A DNA stretch of 64,000 nt from Aquarana catesbeiana (lineage: Eukaryota > Chordata > Amphibia > Anura > Ranidae), in contig NC_133332.1 of the NCBI RefSeq assembly GCF_042186555.1, positions 237,237,515-237,301,514 on the forward strand, in the 5' to 3' direction. The notes under the pieces are model-generated. The model was not told the origin of the DNA. It saw only the letters and a program-made list of their open reading frames with translations, and searched no databases. A program made the position numbers and the translations under genes. Positions 28,896 through 40,226 of this stretch are shown here, in pieces (position 1 is the stretch's first letter; the number at the start of each line of letters is the position of its first letter).

Positions 28896-30858
28896 AAAAA
28901 AGGGCCGGGGGTGCGATTTTGGTCATTTAGGACCAATTTCGGGCTAAAAGGGCCGGCAGTGCAATTTTGGTAATTTTGGACCATTTTCGAAATAAAAGGG
29001 CAGGGGGTGCGATTTTGGACCATTTCCAGGCTAAAAGGGCCGACAGTGCGAATTTGTTAATTTTTGACCCATTTCAGGCTAAAAGGGCCGGCAGTGCGAT
29101 TTTGGTCATTTTGAACCATTTTCGAGTTAAAAGGGCCGAGAGTGCGATTTTGGGCCGGTGTGCGATTTTGGTTACTTTGAAACATTTTGAACCATTTCTG
29201 GGCTAAAAGGGCCGGGGGTGAGATTTTTGCAATTTTGGACCATTTTCATGTTAAAAGGACCGGCAGTGCGATTTTGGTAATTTTGGACCATTTTCCAGCT
29301 AAAAGGGCTTGCAGTGCGATTTTTGTCATTTTGGACCAATTTCAGACTAAAAGGTCTGGCAGTTCGATTTTGTTAATTTTGGACCACTTTCAAGTTAAAA
29401 GGGCTGGGGGTGCAATTTTGAACCATTTCCAGGCTAAAATGGCAGTTCGATTTTGGTAATTTTGGACCATTTTCGAGTTAAAAGGGTCGGGGGGGTGATT
29501 TTGGTCATTTTGGACTAATATCAGGCTAAAAGGGGCAGGGGTGCGATTTTGGTAATTTTGTACCCATTTCGGGCTAAAAGGGTCGGAGGTGCGATTTTGG
29601 TCATTTTGGACTAATATCGGGCTAAAATGGCCGGCAGTGCAATCTTGGTAATTTTGGACCATTTTCGAGTTAAAAGGGCCGGGGGTGCGATTTTGGTTAT
29701 TTTGAATCATTTTAAACCATTTTTGGGCTAAAAGGTCTGGCTTTGCGATTTTTGTAATTTTGGACCATTTTCCAGTTAAAAGGGCCAGCCGGCAGTGCTA
29801 TTTTGGTCATTTTGGACAATTTTCGAGTTACAAGGGCCGGAAGTGCGATTTTGGGCAGGGGGTGCGATTTTGGTCATTTTGGACCATTTTTGGGCTAAAA
29901 GGGCCAGGGGTGAGATTTTTGCAATTTTGGACCATTTTAGAGTTTAAAAGGGCTGGCAGTGCGATTTTGGTCATTTTGGACCATTTTCTGACTAAAAAGG
30001 CCGGCAGTACGATTTTGGTTATTTTTGGACCAATTTCGGTCTAAAAGGGCAAGCAGTGCGATTTTGGTAATTTTGGACCATTTTCCAGTTAAAATGACTG
30101 GCCGGCAGTGCGATTTTGGTAATTTTGGACCAATTTCGGGCTAAAAATGCCGGCAGTGCGATTTTGGTAATTTTGGACCAATTTCGGGCTAAAAGGGTCT
30201 TGGTGAGATTTTTGCAATTTTGGACCATTTTTGAGTTAAAATGGCCGACAGTGCGATTTTGGTAATTGTAATTTTGGACCAATTTTGGGCTAAAAGGGCT
30301 GGCAGTGCAATTTTGGTAATTTTGGACCATTTTTGAGTTAAAAAGGCCGACAGTGCGATTTTGTTCATTTTGGACCATTTTCAAGTTAAAGGGCCCCGGG
30401 AGTACGATTTTGGGCCGGGAGTGCGATTTTGGTTATTCTGAACCAATTTCAAACTAAAAGGGCCGGCAGTGCAATTTTGGTAATTTTGGACCAACTTCGG
30501 GCTAAAAGGGCCGGGGGTGCGATTTTGAGCTGGGGGGTGCGATTTTGGTTATTTTGAACCATTTTGAACCATTTTTGGGCTAAAAGGGCCGACAGTGCGA
30601 TTTTTGCAATTTTGGATCAATTTCAGGCTAAAAGAGCCGGCAGTTCCATTTTTGTTAATTTGTGACCCATTTCCGGGGGCCGGGGGGTGTGATTTTGGTC
30701 ATATAAGACCAATTTTGGGCTAAAAGAGTCGGCAGTGCAATTTTTGGTAATTTTGGAAAATTTTCGAGTTAAAAGGGCCGGGGTGTGATTTTGGACCATT
30801 TCCTGGCTAAAAGGGCCAGAAGTGCGATTTTGGTAATTTTGGACCATTTTTGAGTTAA
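28896..30858. repeat. 48-bp satellite, block 1
   Basis: About 40 head-to-tail monomers. One monomer: GTGCGATTTTGGTCATTTTG, ACCATTTTCGAGTTAAAAGG, GCCGAGA(G). Monomer subtypes differ mainly in GAGTTAAAA versus GGGCTAAAA and in GGTAATTTTGGACC versus GGTTATTTTGAACC. Because 48 is a multiple of three, both strands show long spurious frames with a 16-residue period. Interrupted at TTAA (30,855-30,858) by the piggyBac element and continued at 37,968. Confidence 0.95.
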
Positions 30859-31384
30859 CCACTTGCCGACCGCCTCACGCATATATACGTGAGCAGAATG
30901 GCACGGGCAGGCAAAATCACGTACGTGATTGCCTTCCCGCGGGCGGGGGGTCCGATCGGACCCCCTCTGGTGCCAGCGGCGGTCGGCATTTGGCTAGGAG
31001 CGATGAGAGACGAGGGGGAGACCATCCGATCGTGGCCCCCCCCTCGCGATCGCTCCCAGCCAATGAGGAACATCCCCTGCCTGTGTATAGTACACACAGG
31101 CAGAGGATGTGATGTCATCTCTCCTCGGCTCGGCAGTTTCCGTTCTAGCGCCGAGGAGAGAAGACATGTAAGTGCACCAACACACACACACAGTAGAACA
31201 TGCCAGGCACACAAAACACCCCCGATCCCCCCCGACCCCCCCCCCAATCACCCCTCCCCCCTCCCTGTCACACTGACACCAAGCAGTATTTTTTTTTTTT
31301 TTTCTGATTACTGCAGGGTGTCAGTTAGTGACAGTTACTGTGGTAGGACAGTGAGTGTTACCCCCCTTTAGGTCTAGGGTACCC

Positions 31385-31735
31385 CCCTAACCCCCCCTAA
31401 TAAAGTTTTAACCCCTTGATCACCCCCCGTCACCAGTGTCATTAAGCGATCATTTTTCTGATCACTGTATTAGTGTCGCTGGTGACGCTAGTTAGGAACG
31501 TAAATATTTAGGTTCGCCGTCAGCATTTTATAGCGACAGGGACCCCCATATACTATCTAATAAATGTTTTAACCCCTTGATTGCCCCCCTAGTTAACCCT
31601 TTCACCACTGATCACCGTATAACCGTTACGGGTGACGCTGGTTAGTTGGTTTATTTTTCATAGTGTCAGGGCACCCGCCGTTTATTACCGAATAAAGGTT
31701 TAGCCCCCTGATCACCCAGCGGTGATATGCGTCGC
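31385..31735 (+). repeat. Imperfect repeats in the piggyBac 5' region
   Basis: Three related stretches of about 120 bp share ACCCCTTGATCACCCC-like, TCACCAGTG/TCACCACTG and GGTGACGCTGGTTAG words together with AATAAAG/AATAAATG. No coding frame. Confidence 0.55.
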
Positions 31736-32455
31736 CCCAGGCAGCGTCAGATTAGCGCCAGTACCGCTAACACCCACGCACGCAGCATACGCCTCCCTTA
31801 GTGGTATAGTATCTGAACACATCAATATCTGATCCGATCAGATCTATACTAGCGTCCCCAGCAGTTTAGGGTTCCCTAAAACGCAGTGTTAGCGGGATCA
31901 GCCCAGATACCCGCTAGCACCTGCGTTTTGCCCCTCCGCCCGGCCCAGCCCAGCCCACCCAAGTGCAGTATTGATCGATCACTGTCACTTACAAAACGCT
32001 AAACGCATAACTGCAGCGTTCGCAGAGTCAGGCCTGATCCCTGCGATCGCTAACAGTTTTTTTGGTAGCGTTGTGGTGAACTGGCAAGCACCAGCCCCAG
32101 GCAGCGTCAGGTTAGCGCCAGTCGCGCTAACACCCACGCACGCACCGTACACCTCCCTTAGTGGTATAGTATCTGATCAGATCAATACCTGATCCGATCA
32201 GATATATACTAGCGTCCCCAGCAGTTTAGGGTTCCCAAAAACGCAGTGTTAGTGGGATCAGCCCAGATACCTGCTAGCACCTGCGTTTTGCCCCTCAGCC
32301 CAGCCGGCCCAGCCCACCCAAGTGCAGTATCGATCGATCACTGTCACTTACAAAACACTAAACGCATAACTGCAGCGTTCGCAGAGTCAGGCCTGATCCC
32401 TGTGATCGCTAACAGTTTTGGTGAACTGGCAAGCACCAGCGGCCTAGTACACCCC
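31736..32455 (+). repeat. 360-bp tandem duplication
   Basis: CAGGCAGCGTCAGATTAGCG at 31,738 recurs as CAGGCAGCGTCAGGTTAGCG at 32,098; GCAGTTTAGGGTTCCC and CAAAACGCTAAACGCATAAC also recur at 360-bp spacing. The second copy leads into the transposase remnant. Confidence 0.85.
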
Positions 32456-32965
32456 AGTCGTAGTCAAACCAGCACTGCAGTAACACTTGGTGACGTGGCG
32501 AGTCCCATAAATGCAGTTCAAGCTGGTGAGGTGGCAAGCACAAGTAGTGTCCCGCTGCCACCAAGAAGACAAACACAGGCCCGTCGTGCCCATAATGCCC
32601 TTCCTGCTGCATTCGCCAATCCTAATTGGGAACCCACCATGACCTCCCGAGTACCCCTACCCAGCGAACCCCCCCAAAAAAGATGTTGTGTCTGCAGCAA
32701 GCGCGGATATAGGCGTGACACCCGCTATTACATAGTTGCCAACATTGAAAAAAAAATATGTGGGACACTTTTTTTTGCTGTAGGCGGAGCCAATCAATAA
32801 TTAGGAGGCGGGGCATTCGTTTGTAGGCGTGGCCTAGTAAAAATTAATAGTTGCGGCGCGCGAAGCGCGCCGCGGCGAAAAATGGGCGTGGCTTGCGCGG
32901 AAAGTGGGCGTGGCTTACGCGGAAAGTGGGCGTGGCTCAAGAGGGTATGGTTAGAGTCTGAGATG

Positions 32966-33078
32966 AATGGGGGAGGGAAAGGGGGAGAGGGAAAGGGGGA
33001 GAGGGAAAGGGGGAGAGGGAAAGGGGGAGAGGGAAAGGGGGAGAGGGAAAGGGGGAGAGGGAAAGGGGGAGAGGGGAA
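32966..33078. repeat. 14-bp purine minisatellite
   Basis: About eight copies of GGGAAAGGGGGAGA. Only purines on the plus strand with G5 runs; may form unusual DNA structures. Confidence 0.9.
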
Positions 33079-33180
33079 TGACGGGACAGCAGCCCCAGGT
33101 CCTACACAACAATAGAAATATGTGTATTCTAGAAAGTTTAACAATCAGCAGATAAAGATACTCCAAACACCTGGTGTTAA

Positions 33181-33235
33181 CGCTTCAATCATCCCGGCAC
33201 CATGGTTGTTATGGTGTCAGGATGATTGAAGCGCA
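33181..33235. repeat. Strong hairpin
   Basis: GCTTCAATCATCC and GGATGATTGAAGC flank GGCACCAT / ATGGTGTC; the total stem is about 22 bp with one mismatch and a short loop. Confidence 0.8.
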
Positions 33236-33404
33236 TTATTTCTATTATTACATTGTAATATAAAATTAAATCATTCAACTCACCATAATGCAGAATCAGT
33301 GGGATCCCTGAGCGTGTCACTAGCCACGTCGCCTGCCACCAGCAGAGTCTGTCCTTGCATCAGGTGCCCCCGCCAGAGTCTGTCCTTGCATCAGGTGCCC
33401 CCGC

Positions 33405-34015
33405 CAGTGCAGCCCCCCCTCAGTTAGTGCAGCCCCCCCTCAGTGCAGCCCCCCCTCAGTGAAGCCCCCCCTCAGTTAATGCAGCCCCCCCCTCAGTTAA
33501 TGCAGCCCCCCCTCAGTTAATGCAGCCCCCCTTCAGTTAGTGCAGCCCACCCTCAGTGCAGCCCCACTCAGTTAGTGCAGCCTCCCCCCCTTAGTGCAGC
33601 CCCCCCAGTTAGTGCAGCCCCCCCTCAGTGCAGCCCCCCTTCAGTTAGTGCAGCCCACCCTCAGTGCAGCTCCACTCAGTTAGTGCAGCCTCCCCCCCTT
33701 AGTGCAGCCCCCCCAGTTAGTGCAGCCTCCCCTCAGTGCAGCCCCCCCCAGTTAGTACAGCCTCCCCCCTCAGTGCAGCCCCCCCCTCAGTTAGTGCAGC
33801 CCCCCTCAGTGCAGCCTCCCCTCAGTGCAGCCCCCCCTCAGTTATTGCAGCCCCCCCTCAGTTAGTGCAGCCCCACTCACTGCAGCCCTCCCTCAGTTAG
33901 TGCAGCCAGCCCCCCTCACTGCAGCCCCCCCCTCAGTTAGTGCAGCCCCCCCTCAGTTATTGCAGCCCCCCCTCAGTTAGTGCAGCCTCCCCCCCTCAAT
34001 GCAGCCCGGCCCCCG
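33405..34015. repeat. C-rich minisatellite of irregular 14-22 bp units
   Basis: Variants of TCAGTTAGTGCAGCCCCCCC and the shorter CTCAGTGCAGCCCCCC repeated about 30 times. The apparent Q/P/S-rich frames are by-products. Confidence 0.9.
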
Positions 34016-34297
34016 CTCAGTGGAGGAGCGGCCGGTGTTCTGCCGAGAAAGTTCCCCTCGGCAATGGCGGACCCCCTGTACTGCGCAGGCGCAGCGCTTG
34101 CGCAGTACGGGGCTGGGGAACTTTCAGGAAGACACGGCGCCGGCGCCGTGTCTTCTGCTCGCTTCAGTGGAGAGGGGAGGGGCCGTGCAGCCAAAGAAGC
34201 CGCTTCATTGGCTGCACGGATCGAGCCCCCTTCCCCTCTCCACTAGAGGCAGCTAGAGCGGCAGCGCCGGCCGCCATTTTGCTGGAGCCCGCTGCTC

Positions 34298-34334
<37 letters not shown>

Positions 34335-34340
34335 AACATT
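34016..34340. other. GC-rich block and poly-A inside the TIR element
   Basis: A CpG-rich stretch including the palindrome CGGCGCCGGCGCCG (34,135-34,148), then about 36 A residues (34,297-34,332). No gene. Confidence 0.6.
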
Positions 34341-34530
34341 CCCGATTTTCCTTATGGAAAATCCCGATTCGGGACACTCTCCAATCGGGACGAGGGTCCC
34401 AAAATCGGGATTGTCCCGGGAAAATCGGGACTGTTGGCAACTATGCTATTATTGTCCCTCCTGTCCTGACAATCCTGGTCTTTGCATTGGTGAATGTTTT
34501 GAATGCTACCATTCACTAGTTGAGTATTAG

Positions 34531-36020
34531 CGTAGGGTACAGCACTGCACAGACTAGACACACTTTCACAGGGTCTCCCAAGATGCCATCACATTTTGAG
34601 AGACCCGAACCTGGAACCGGTTACAGTTATAAAAGTTAGTTACAAAAAAAAGTGTAAAAAAAAAAAACAAAAAAAAAAAAACACATACAAAAATATGAAA
34701 TAAAAAAATAATAGTTGTCGTTTTATTGTTCTCTCTCTCTCTATTCTCTCTCTATTGTTCTGCTCTTTTTTACTGTATTCTATTCTGCAATGTTTTATTG
34801 TTATTATGTTTTAATCATGTTTGTTTTTCAGGTCTGCAATTTTTTATACTTTACCGTTTACTGTGCTTTATTGTTAACCATTTTTTTGTCTTCAGGTACG
34901 CCATTCACGACTTTGAGTGGTTATACCAGAATGATGCCTGCAGGTTTAGGTATCATCTTGGTATCATTCTTTTCAGCCAGCGGACGGCTTTCATGTAAAA
35001 ACAATCCTAGCGGCTAATTAGCCTCTAGACTGCCCCCCCCCCCACCGTCTTCCGTGTTTTTCTCTGGCTCTCCTGTCTCAACAGGGAACCTGAGAATGCA
35101 GCCGGTGATTCAGCCAGCTGACCATAGAGCTGATCAGAGACCAGAGTGGCTCCAAACATCTCTATGGCCTAAGAAACCGGAAGCTACGAGCATTTCATGA
35201 CTTAGATTTCGCCGGATGTAAACAGCGCCATTGGGAAATTGGGAAAGCATTTTATCACACCGATCTTGGTGTGGTCAGATGCTTTGAGGGCAGAGGAGAA
35301 ATCTAGGGTCTAATAGACCCCAATTTTTTCAAAAAAGAGTACCTGTCACCACCTTCCAGGGGATATTTACATTCCCTGAGATAACAATAAAAATGATTTA
35401 AAAAAAAAAATGAAAGGAACAGTTTAAAAATAAGATAAAAAAGCAAAAAAAAATAAAGAAAAAAAAAAAAAAAAAAAAAGCACCCCTGTCCCCCCTGCTC
35501 TTGCGCTAAGGCAAACGCAAGCGTCGGTCTGGCGTCAAATGTAAACAGCAATTGCACCATGCATGTGAGGTATCACTGCAAAGGTCAGATCGAGGGCAGT
35601 AATTTTAGCAGTAGACCTCCTCTGTAAATCTAAAGTGGTAACCTGTAAAGGCTTTTAAAGGCTTTTAAAAATGTATTTAGTTTGTCGCCACTGCACGTTT
35701 GTGCGCAATTTTAAAGCATGTCATGTTTGGTATCCATGTACTCGGCCTAAGATCATCTTTTTTATTTCATCAAACATTTGGGCAATATAGTGTGTTTTAG
35801 TGCATTAAAATTTAAAAAAGTGTGTTTTTTCCCCAAAAAATGCGTTTGAAAAATCGCTGCGCAAATACTGTGTGAAAAAAAAAAATGAAACACCCACCAT
35901 TTTAATCTGTAGGGCATTTGCTTTAAAAAAATATATAATGTGTGGGGGTTCAAAGTAATTTTCTTGCAAAAAAAAATAATTTTTTCATGTAATCAAAAAG
36001 TGTCAGAAAGGGCTTTGTAT
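34531..36020 (+). other. piggyBac 3' region, no gene seen
   Basis: AT-rich with several A runs (34,650-34,690; 35,398-35,478) and a CT-rich stretch near 34,733. Short frames are not recognisable as proteins. Confidence 0.6.
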
Positions 36021-37500
36021 TCAAGTGGTTAGAAGAGTGGGTGATGTTTGACATAAGCTTCTAAATGTTGTGCATAAAATGCCAGGACAGTTCAAAACCC
36101 CCCCAAATGACCCCATTTTGGAAAGTAGACACCCCAAGCTATTTGCTGAGAGGCATGTCGAGTCCATGGAATATTTTATATTGTGACACAAGTTGCGGGA
36201 AAGAGACAATTTTTTTTTTTTTGCACAAAGTTGTCACTAAATGATATATTGCTCAAACATGCCATGGGAATATGTAAAATTACACCCCAAAATACATTCT
36301 GTTGCTTCTCCTGAGTACGGGGATACCACATGTGTGGGACTTTTTGGGAGCCTAGCCTCGCACGGGACCCAGAAAACCAAGCACCGCCTTCAGGCTTTCT
36401 AAGGGCGTAAATTTTTGATTTCACTCTTCACTGCCTATCACAGTTTCGGAGGCCATGGAATGCCCAGGTGGCAAACCCCCCCCAAAATGACCCCATTTTG
36501 GAAAGTAGACATCCCAAGCTATTTGCTGAGAGGTATAGTGAGTATTTTGCAGACCTCACTTTTTGTCACAAAGTTTTGAAAATTGAAAAAAGAAAAAAAA
36601 AATTTTTTTTCTTGTCTTTCTTTATTTTCAAAAACAAATGAGAGCTGCAAAATACTCACCATGCCTCTCAGCAAATAGCTTGGGGTGTCTACTTTCCAAA
36701 ATGGGGTCATTTGGGGGGCGGTTTGTGCCACCTGGGCATTCCATGGCCTCCGAAACTGTGATAGGCAGTGAAGAGTGAAATCAAAAATTTAAACCCTTAG
36801 AAATCCTGAAGGCGGTGATTGGTTTTCGGGGCCCCGTACGCGGCTAGGCTCCTAAAAAGTCCCACACATGTGGTATCCCCATACTCAGGAGAAGAAGCTA
36901 AATGTATTTTGGGGTGCAATTCCACATATGCCCATGGCCTGTGTGAGCAATATATCATTTAGTGACAACTTTGTGCAAAAAAAAAAAAAAAAAAATTTGT
37001 CACTTTCCCGCAACTTGTGTCAAAATATAAAACATTCCATGGACTCAACATGCCTCAAAGCAAATAGCTTGGGGTGTCTAATTTCCAAAATGGGGTCATT
37101 TGGGGGGGTTTATGCCATCTGGGCATTTTATGGCATTCAAAACTGTGATAGGTAGTGAGGAGTAAAATCAAAAATGTACGCCCTTAGAAATCCTGAAGGT
37201 GGTGATTGGTTTTCGGGGCCCCGTACGCGGCTAGGCTCCCAAAAAGTCCCACACATGTGGTATCCCCATACTCAGGAGAAGCAGCTAAATGTATTTTGGG
37301 GTGCAATTCCACATATGCCCATGGCCTGTGTGAGCAATATATCATTTAGTGACAACTTTTTGTAATTTTTTTTTTTTTTTTGTCATTATTCAATCACTTG
37401 GGACAAAAAAAAATTAATATTCAATGGGCTCAACATGCCTCTCAGCAATTTCCTTGGGGTGTCTACTTTCCAAAATGGGGTCATTTGTGGGGGTTTTGTA
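36021..37500. repeat. piggyBac 3' subterminal repeats, inverted and direct
   Basis: The word AAATGACCCCATTTTGGAAA and its neighbours occur at about 36,105 and 36,485, and as the reverse complement (CCAAAATGGGGTCATTTG) at about 36,698, 37,086 and 37,470. Spacing of the direct copies is about 380 bp. The two halves form a large inverted repeat centred at about 36,600 on an A/T-run. GTCCCACACATGTGGTATCC marks another conserved block (36,858; 37,245; inverted near 36,325). Confidence 0.85.
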
Positions 37501-37967
37501 CTGCCCTGCCATTTTAGCACCTCAAGAAACGACATAGGCAGTCATAAATTAAAGGCTGTGTAAATTCCAGAAAATGTACCCTAGTTTGTAGGTGCTATAA
37601 CTTTTGCGCAAATCAATAAATATACACTTATTGACATTTTTTTTACCAAAGACATGTGGCCGAATACATTTTGGCCTAAATGTATGACTAAAATTGAGTT
37701 TATTGGATTTTTTTTAGAACAAAAAGTAGAAAATATCAATTTTTTTCAAAATTTTCGGTCTTTTTCCGTGTATAGACAAAAAATAAAAACGGCAGAGGTG
37801 ATCAAATACCATCAAAAGAAAGCTCTATTTGTGGGAAGAAAAGGACGCAAATTTCGTTTGGGTACAGCATTGCATGACCGCACAATTAGCAGTTAAAGCG
37901 ACGCAGTGCCAAATTGGAAAAAGTGCGCTGGTCAGGAAGGGGGTAAATCCTTCCGGGGCTGAAGTGG
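37501..37967 (+). other. piggyBac right end
   Basis: Contains GTGATCAAATACCATCAAAA and CTATTTGTGGGAAG, whose fragments also mark satellite edges, and ends TTCCGGGGCTGAAGTGG before TTAA. No gene. Confidence 0.7.
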
Positions 37968-39469
37968 TTAAAAGGGCCGGGAGTGCGATTTTGGGCCGGG
38001 GGTACGATTTTGGTTATTTTGAACCATTTTGAACCATTTTCTGGCTAAAAGGGACGGGGGTGAGATTTTTGCAATTTTGGACCATTTTCGGGCTAAAAGG
38101 GCCGGCAGTGCAATTTTGGTAATTTTGGACCATTTTCGAGTTAAAATAGCCGGCAGTGCAATTTTGGTTATTTTGAACTCATTTCGGGTCAAAAGTGCCG
38201 GCAGTGCGATTTCAGTCATTTTGGACCATTTTCGAGTTAAAAGGCCTATAAGTGCGATTTTGGGCCAGGGGTGCAATTTTGTTTTTTGAACCAATTTCAA
38301 ACTAAAAGGACCGGCAGTGCGATTTTAGTAATTTTGGACCAATTTCAGGCCAAAAGAGCCAGCAGTGCAATTTTGGTAATTTGTGACCCATTTTGGGCTA
38401 AAAGGTTGATTTTGATCATTTTGGACCATTTTCGAGTGTAAGGGCCCCGGGAGTGCGATTTTGGGCCGGGGGTACGATTCTGGTTATTTTGAACCAATTT
38501 AAACTAAAACGGCCGGCAGTGCAATTTTGGTAATTTTTGACCAATTTCGGGCTAAAAGGGCCGGTGGGGAGAATTTGGTCATATAGGACCAATTTTGGGC
38601 TAAAAGAGCCGGCAGTGCAATTTTTGGTAATTTTGGAAAATTTTCGAGTTAAAAGGGCTGGGGTGCGATTTTGGACCATTTCCGGGCTACAAGGGCCAGA
38701 CGTGCGATTTTGGTCATTTTTTACCCATTTCGGGCTAAAAGAGCCAGCAGTGCGATTTTGGTAATCATGGACCCATTTTGGGCTAAAAGGGCCGGCAGTG
38801 CGATTTTGGTAATTTTGGACCCATTTCGGGCTAAAAGAGCCAGCAGTGCGATTTTGGTAATCATGGACCCATTTTAGGCTAAAAGGGCCGGCAGTGCGAT
38901 TTTGGTAATTTTGGACCATTTTCGAGTTAAAAGGGTCGGGAGTGCGATTTTGAGCTGGGGGTGCGATTTTGGTTATTTTGAATCATTTCGAACTATTTTC
39001 GGGCTAAAAGGGCTGGGGGTGAGATTTTTGCCATTTTGGATCATTTTCGAGTTAAAAAGGCCGGCAGTGCGATTTTGGTTATTTTGGACCAATTTCGGGC
39101 TAAAAGTGCCGGCAGTGCGATTTCAGTCATTTTGGACCATTTTTGGGTTAAAAGGGTTATGAGTGCGATTTTGGGTCAGGGGTGCGATTTTGTTTTTTTG
39201 AACCAATTTCAAACTAAAAGGGCCGGCAGTGTGATTTTAGTAATTTTGGACCAATTTCAGGCTAAAAGAGCCGACAGTGCAATTTTGGTCATTTGTGACC
39301 CATCTCGGGCTAAAAGGTCGATTTTGGTCATTTTGGGCCATTTTCGAGTTAAAGGGCCTTGGGAGTGCGATTTTGGGATGCGGGTGCGATTTTGGTTATT
39401 TTGAACCAATTTCAAAATAAAAGGATTGGCAGTGCAATTTTTGGTAATTTTGGAAAATTTACGTGGTAG
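37968..39469. repeat. 48-bp satellite, block 2
   Basis: Continuation of block 1 after the piggyBac element. Its monomer order matches 44,130-45,663 and 55,402-56,935 almost base for base. Confidence 0.95.
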
Positions 39470-40226
39470 CCTCCCTGACGGTTTTCCCGAGTGTGGCTTG
39501 GGGTTAAATCTCAGTCCCATTAGCGGTAACCCCGAGCCACACTCGGGATTACATTTCAGTATCCTGGTGCGGCGTTACTTACCTTGTCCCCAGGATCCTG
39601 CAATGTCCCCCGCTGTGTCTGCTGCTCTGTCTCCTCCGAAGCCTCTCCGTGCCAGGCTCCGTTCCCTGCGAGCATCGCGACGCATGGGGGTGGAGCCTGG
39701 CGGCAAATTCAAAAAAATGTAAAAACCATAACACATACAGTACTGTAATCTTACAGATTACAGTACTGTATGAAATTATTTCACATCCCTTTTGTCCCCA
39801 GTTCTTTGGCCCATGCCCTGCATGCAGTTTTATGTTATATATACTGTTCTTTCTGCCTGGAAACTGGAGATTGTCCATAGCAACCAAAAAGTGTCCCTTT
39901 ACATCAAAAGTGGTTTTAGACCAGCTAGAAAACAGAGATAGTAAATTAGAACACTTGCAGAATTGAGCGATAGTGAATCGTGGGGAAATTTATTTTATTA
40001 TTATTATATATTTTTTTTAATTATTTATATTTATTTATTATATTATAATTTATGTTTTTGTGTTTCAAACTTCATCATACCCGGGATATCTGTTAGATTC
40101 TTGTTTGATTTAAGTGTGTTATTGTTAAGAATTACAGGCGTACAATATAAAACGCCAAATTTCCATGCAAAATAATTGTACCGCTTTCAGCACCTAAAAT
40201 CCAAAACAATCATACCGCAAGGGAGG
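39470..40226. mobile_element. TTAA-type (piggyBac-like) MITE, copy 1
   Basis: Ends CCTCCCTGACGGTT and, inverted, CCTCCCTTGCGGTA. TTAA follows at 40,227; the left TTAA is mutated to GTAG. Internal palindromes: CCCGAGTGTGGCTTGGGGTT / AACCCCGAGCCACACTCGGG (39,486-39,547) and ACAGTACTGTAAT / ATTACAGTACTGT around CTTACAG (39,739-39,771). No transposase. Three further copies sit at equivalent satellite positions and were amplified with the array rather than by transposition. Confidence 0.85.

Larger units (their letters stand above)
32731..34445. mobile_element. 1.7-kb TIR element nested in the piggyBac domain
   Basis: Ends CATAGTTGCCAAC and GTTGGCAACTATG, a perfect 13-bp inverted repeat, with CTATTA duplicated at 32,725-32,730 and 34,446-34,451 (possibly GCTATTA if the last G is counted). 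Subterminal GGGATTGTCCCGGGAAAATC and related words form small palindromes. Inside: a GC hairpin near 32,852, two minisatellites, a 22-bp-stem hairpin, a GC-rich 250-bp block and poly-A. No transposase. Superfamily not settled; hAT is possible but would predict an 8-bp duplication. Confidence 0.8.
32246..34530 (+). pseudogene. piggyBac transposase remnant: C-terminal Cys-rich domain, split
   Basis: A frame running through AHNALPAAFANPNWEPTM, which looks like the transposase N-terminal region, continues directly into PPQKRCCVCSKRGYRRDTRYY, the first half of the C-terminal zinc-binding domain. The DDD catalytic core between them is missing, presumably by internal deletion. The domain is then cut by a nested element (32,731-34,445) and ends at YYCPSCPDNPGLCIGECFEC-YHSLVEY, stop TAG at 34,528-34,530. 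Without the insertion the Cys pattern (CxxC...CxxC...C...CxxC) would be complete. It cannot encode an active enzyme. Confidence 0.8.
30859..37967 (+). mobile_element. 7.1-kb piggyBac-type element with nested insertion
   Basis: Flanked by TTAA on both sides (30,855-30,858; 37,968-37,971), and that TTAA is part of the interrupted satellite monomer (GAG-TTAA-AAGGGCC). Ends are CCACTTGCCGACCGCC and, inverted, CCACTTCAGCCCCGGAAGG. Contents: GC-rich 5' region, a 360-bp duplication, remnants of transposase, a 1.7-kb TIR element, and a long 3' part with inverted and direct subterminal repeats. Related satellite positions at about 44,135 and 55,407 have no insertion, so it arrived after the array had formed. 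Confidence 0.85.

Noticed and set aside
28896..30858. CRISPR-like regular repeats
   Set aside because: Units are head-to-tail without unique spacers, and the setting is a eukaryotic satellite among transposons.
30859..31380. CpG-rich 5' end of the piggyBac element as a host promoter
   Set aside because: It is element sequence bounded by TTAA with no downstream host exon in view.
31960..32200. Separate small gene starting MIDHCHLQNAKRITAAF
   Set aside because: The same frame is repeated in the second half of the 360-bp duplication and has no independent support; it belongs to the piggyBac 5' region.
33940..34530. 196-codon frame treated as a gene
   Set aside because: It is a chance fusion of minisatellite, poly-A (Lys run) and the end of the piggyBac C-terminal domain across an insertion boundary.
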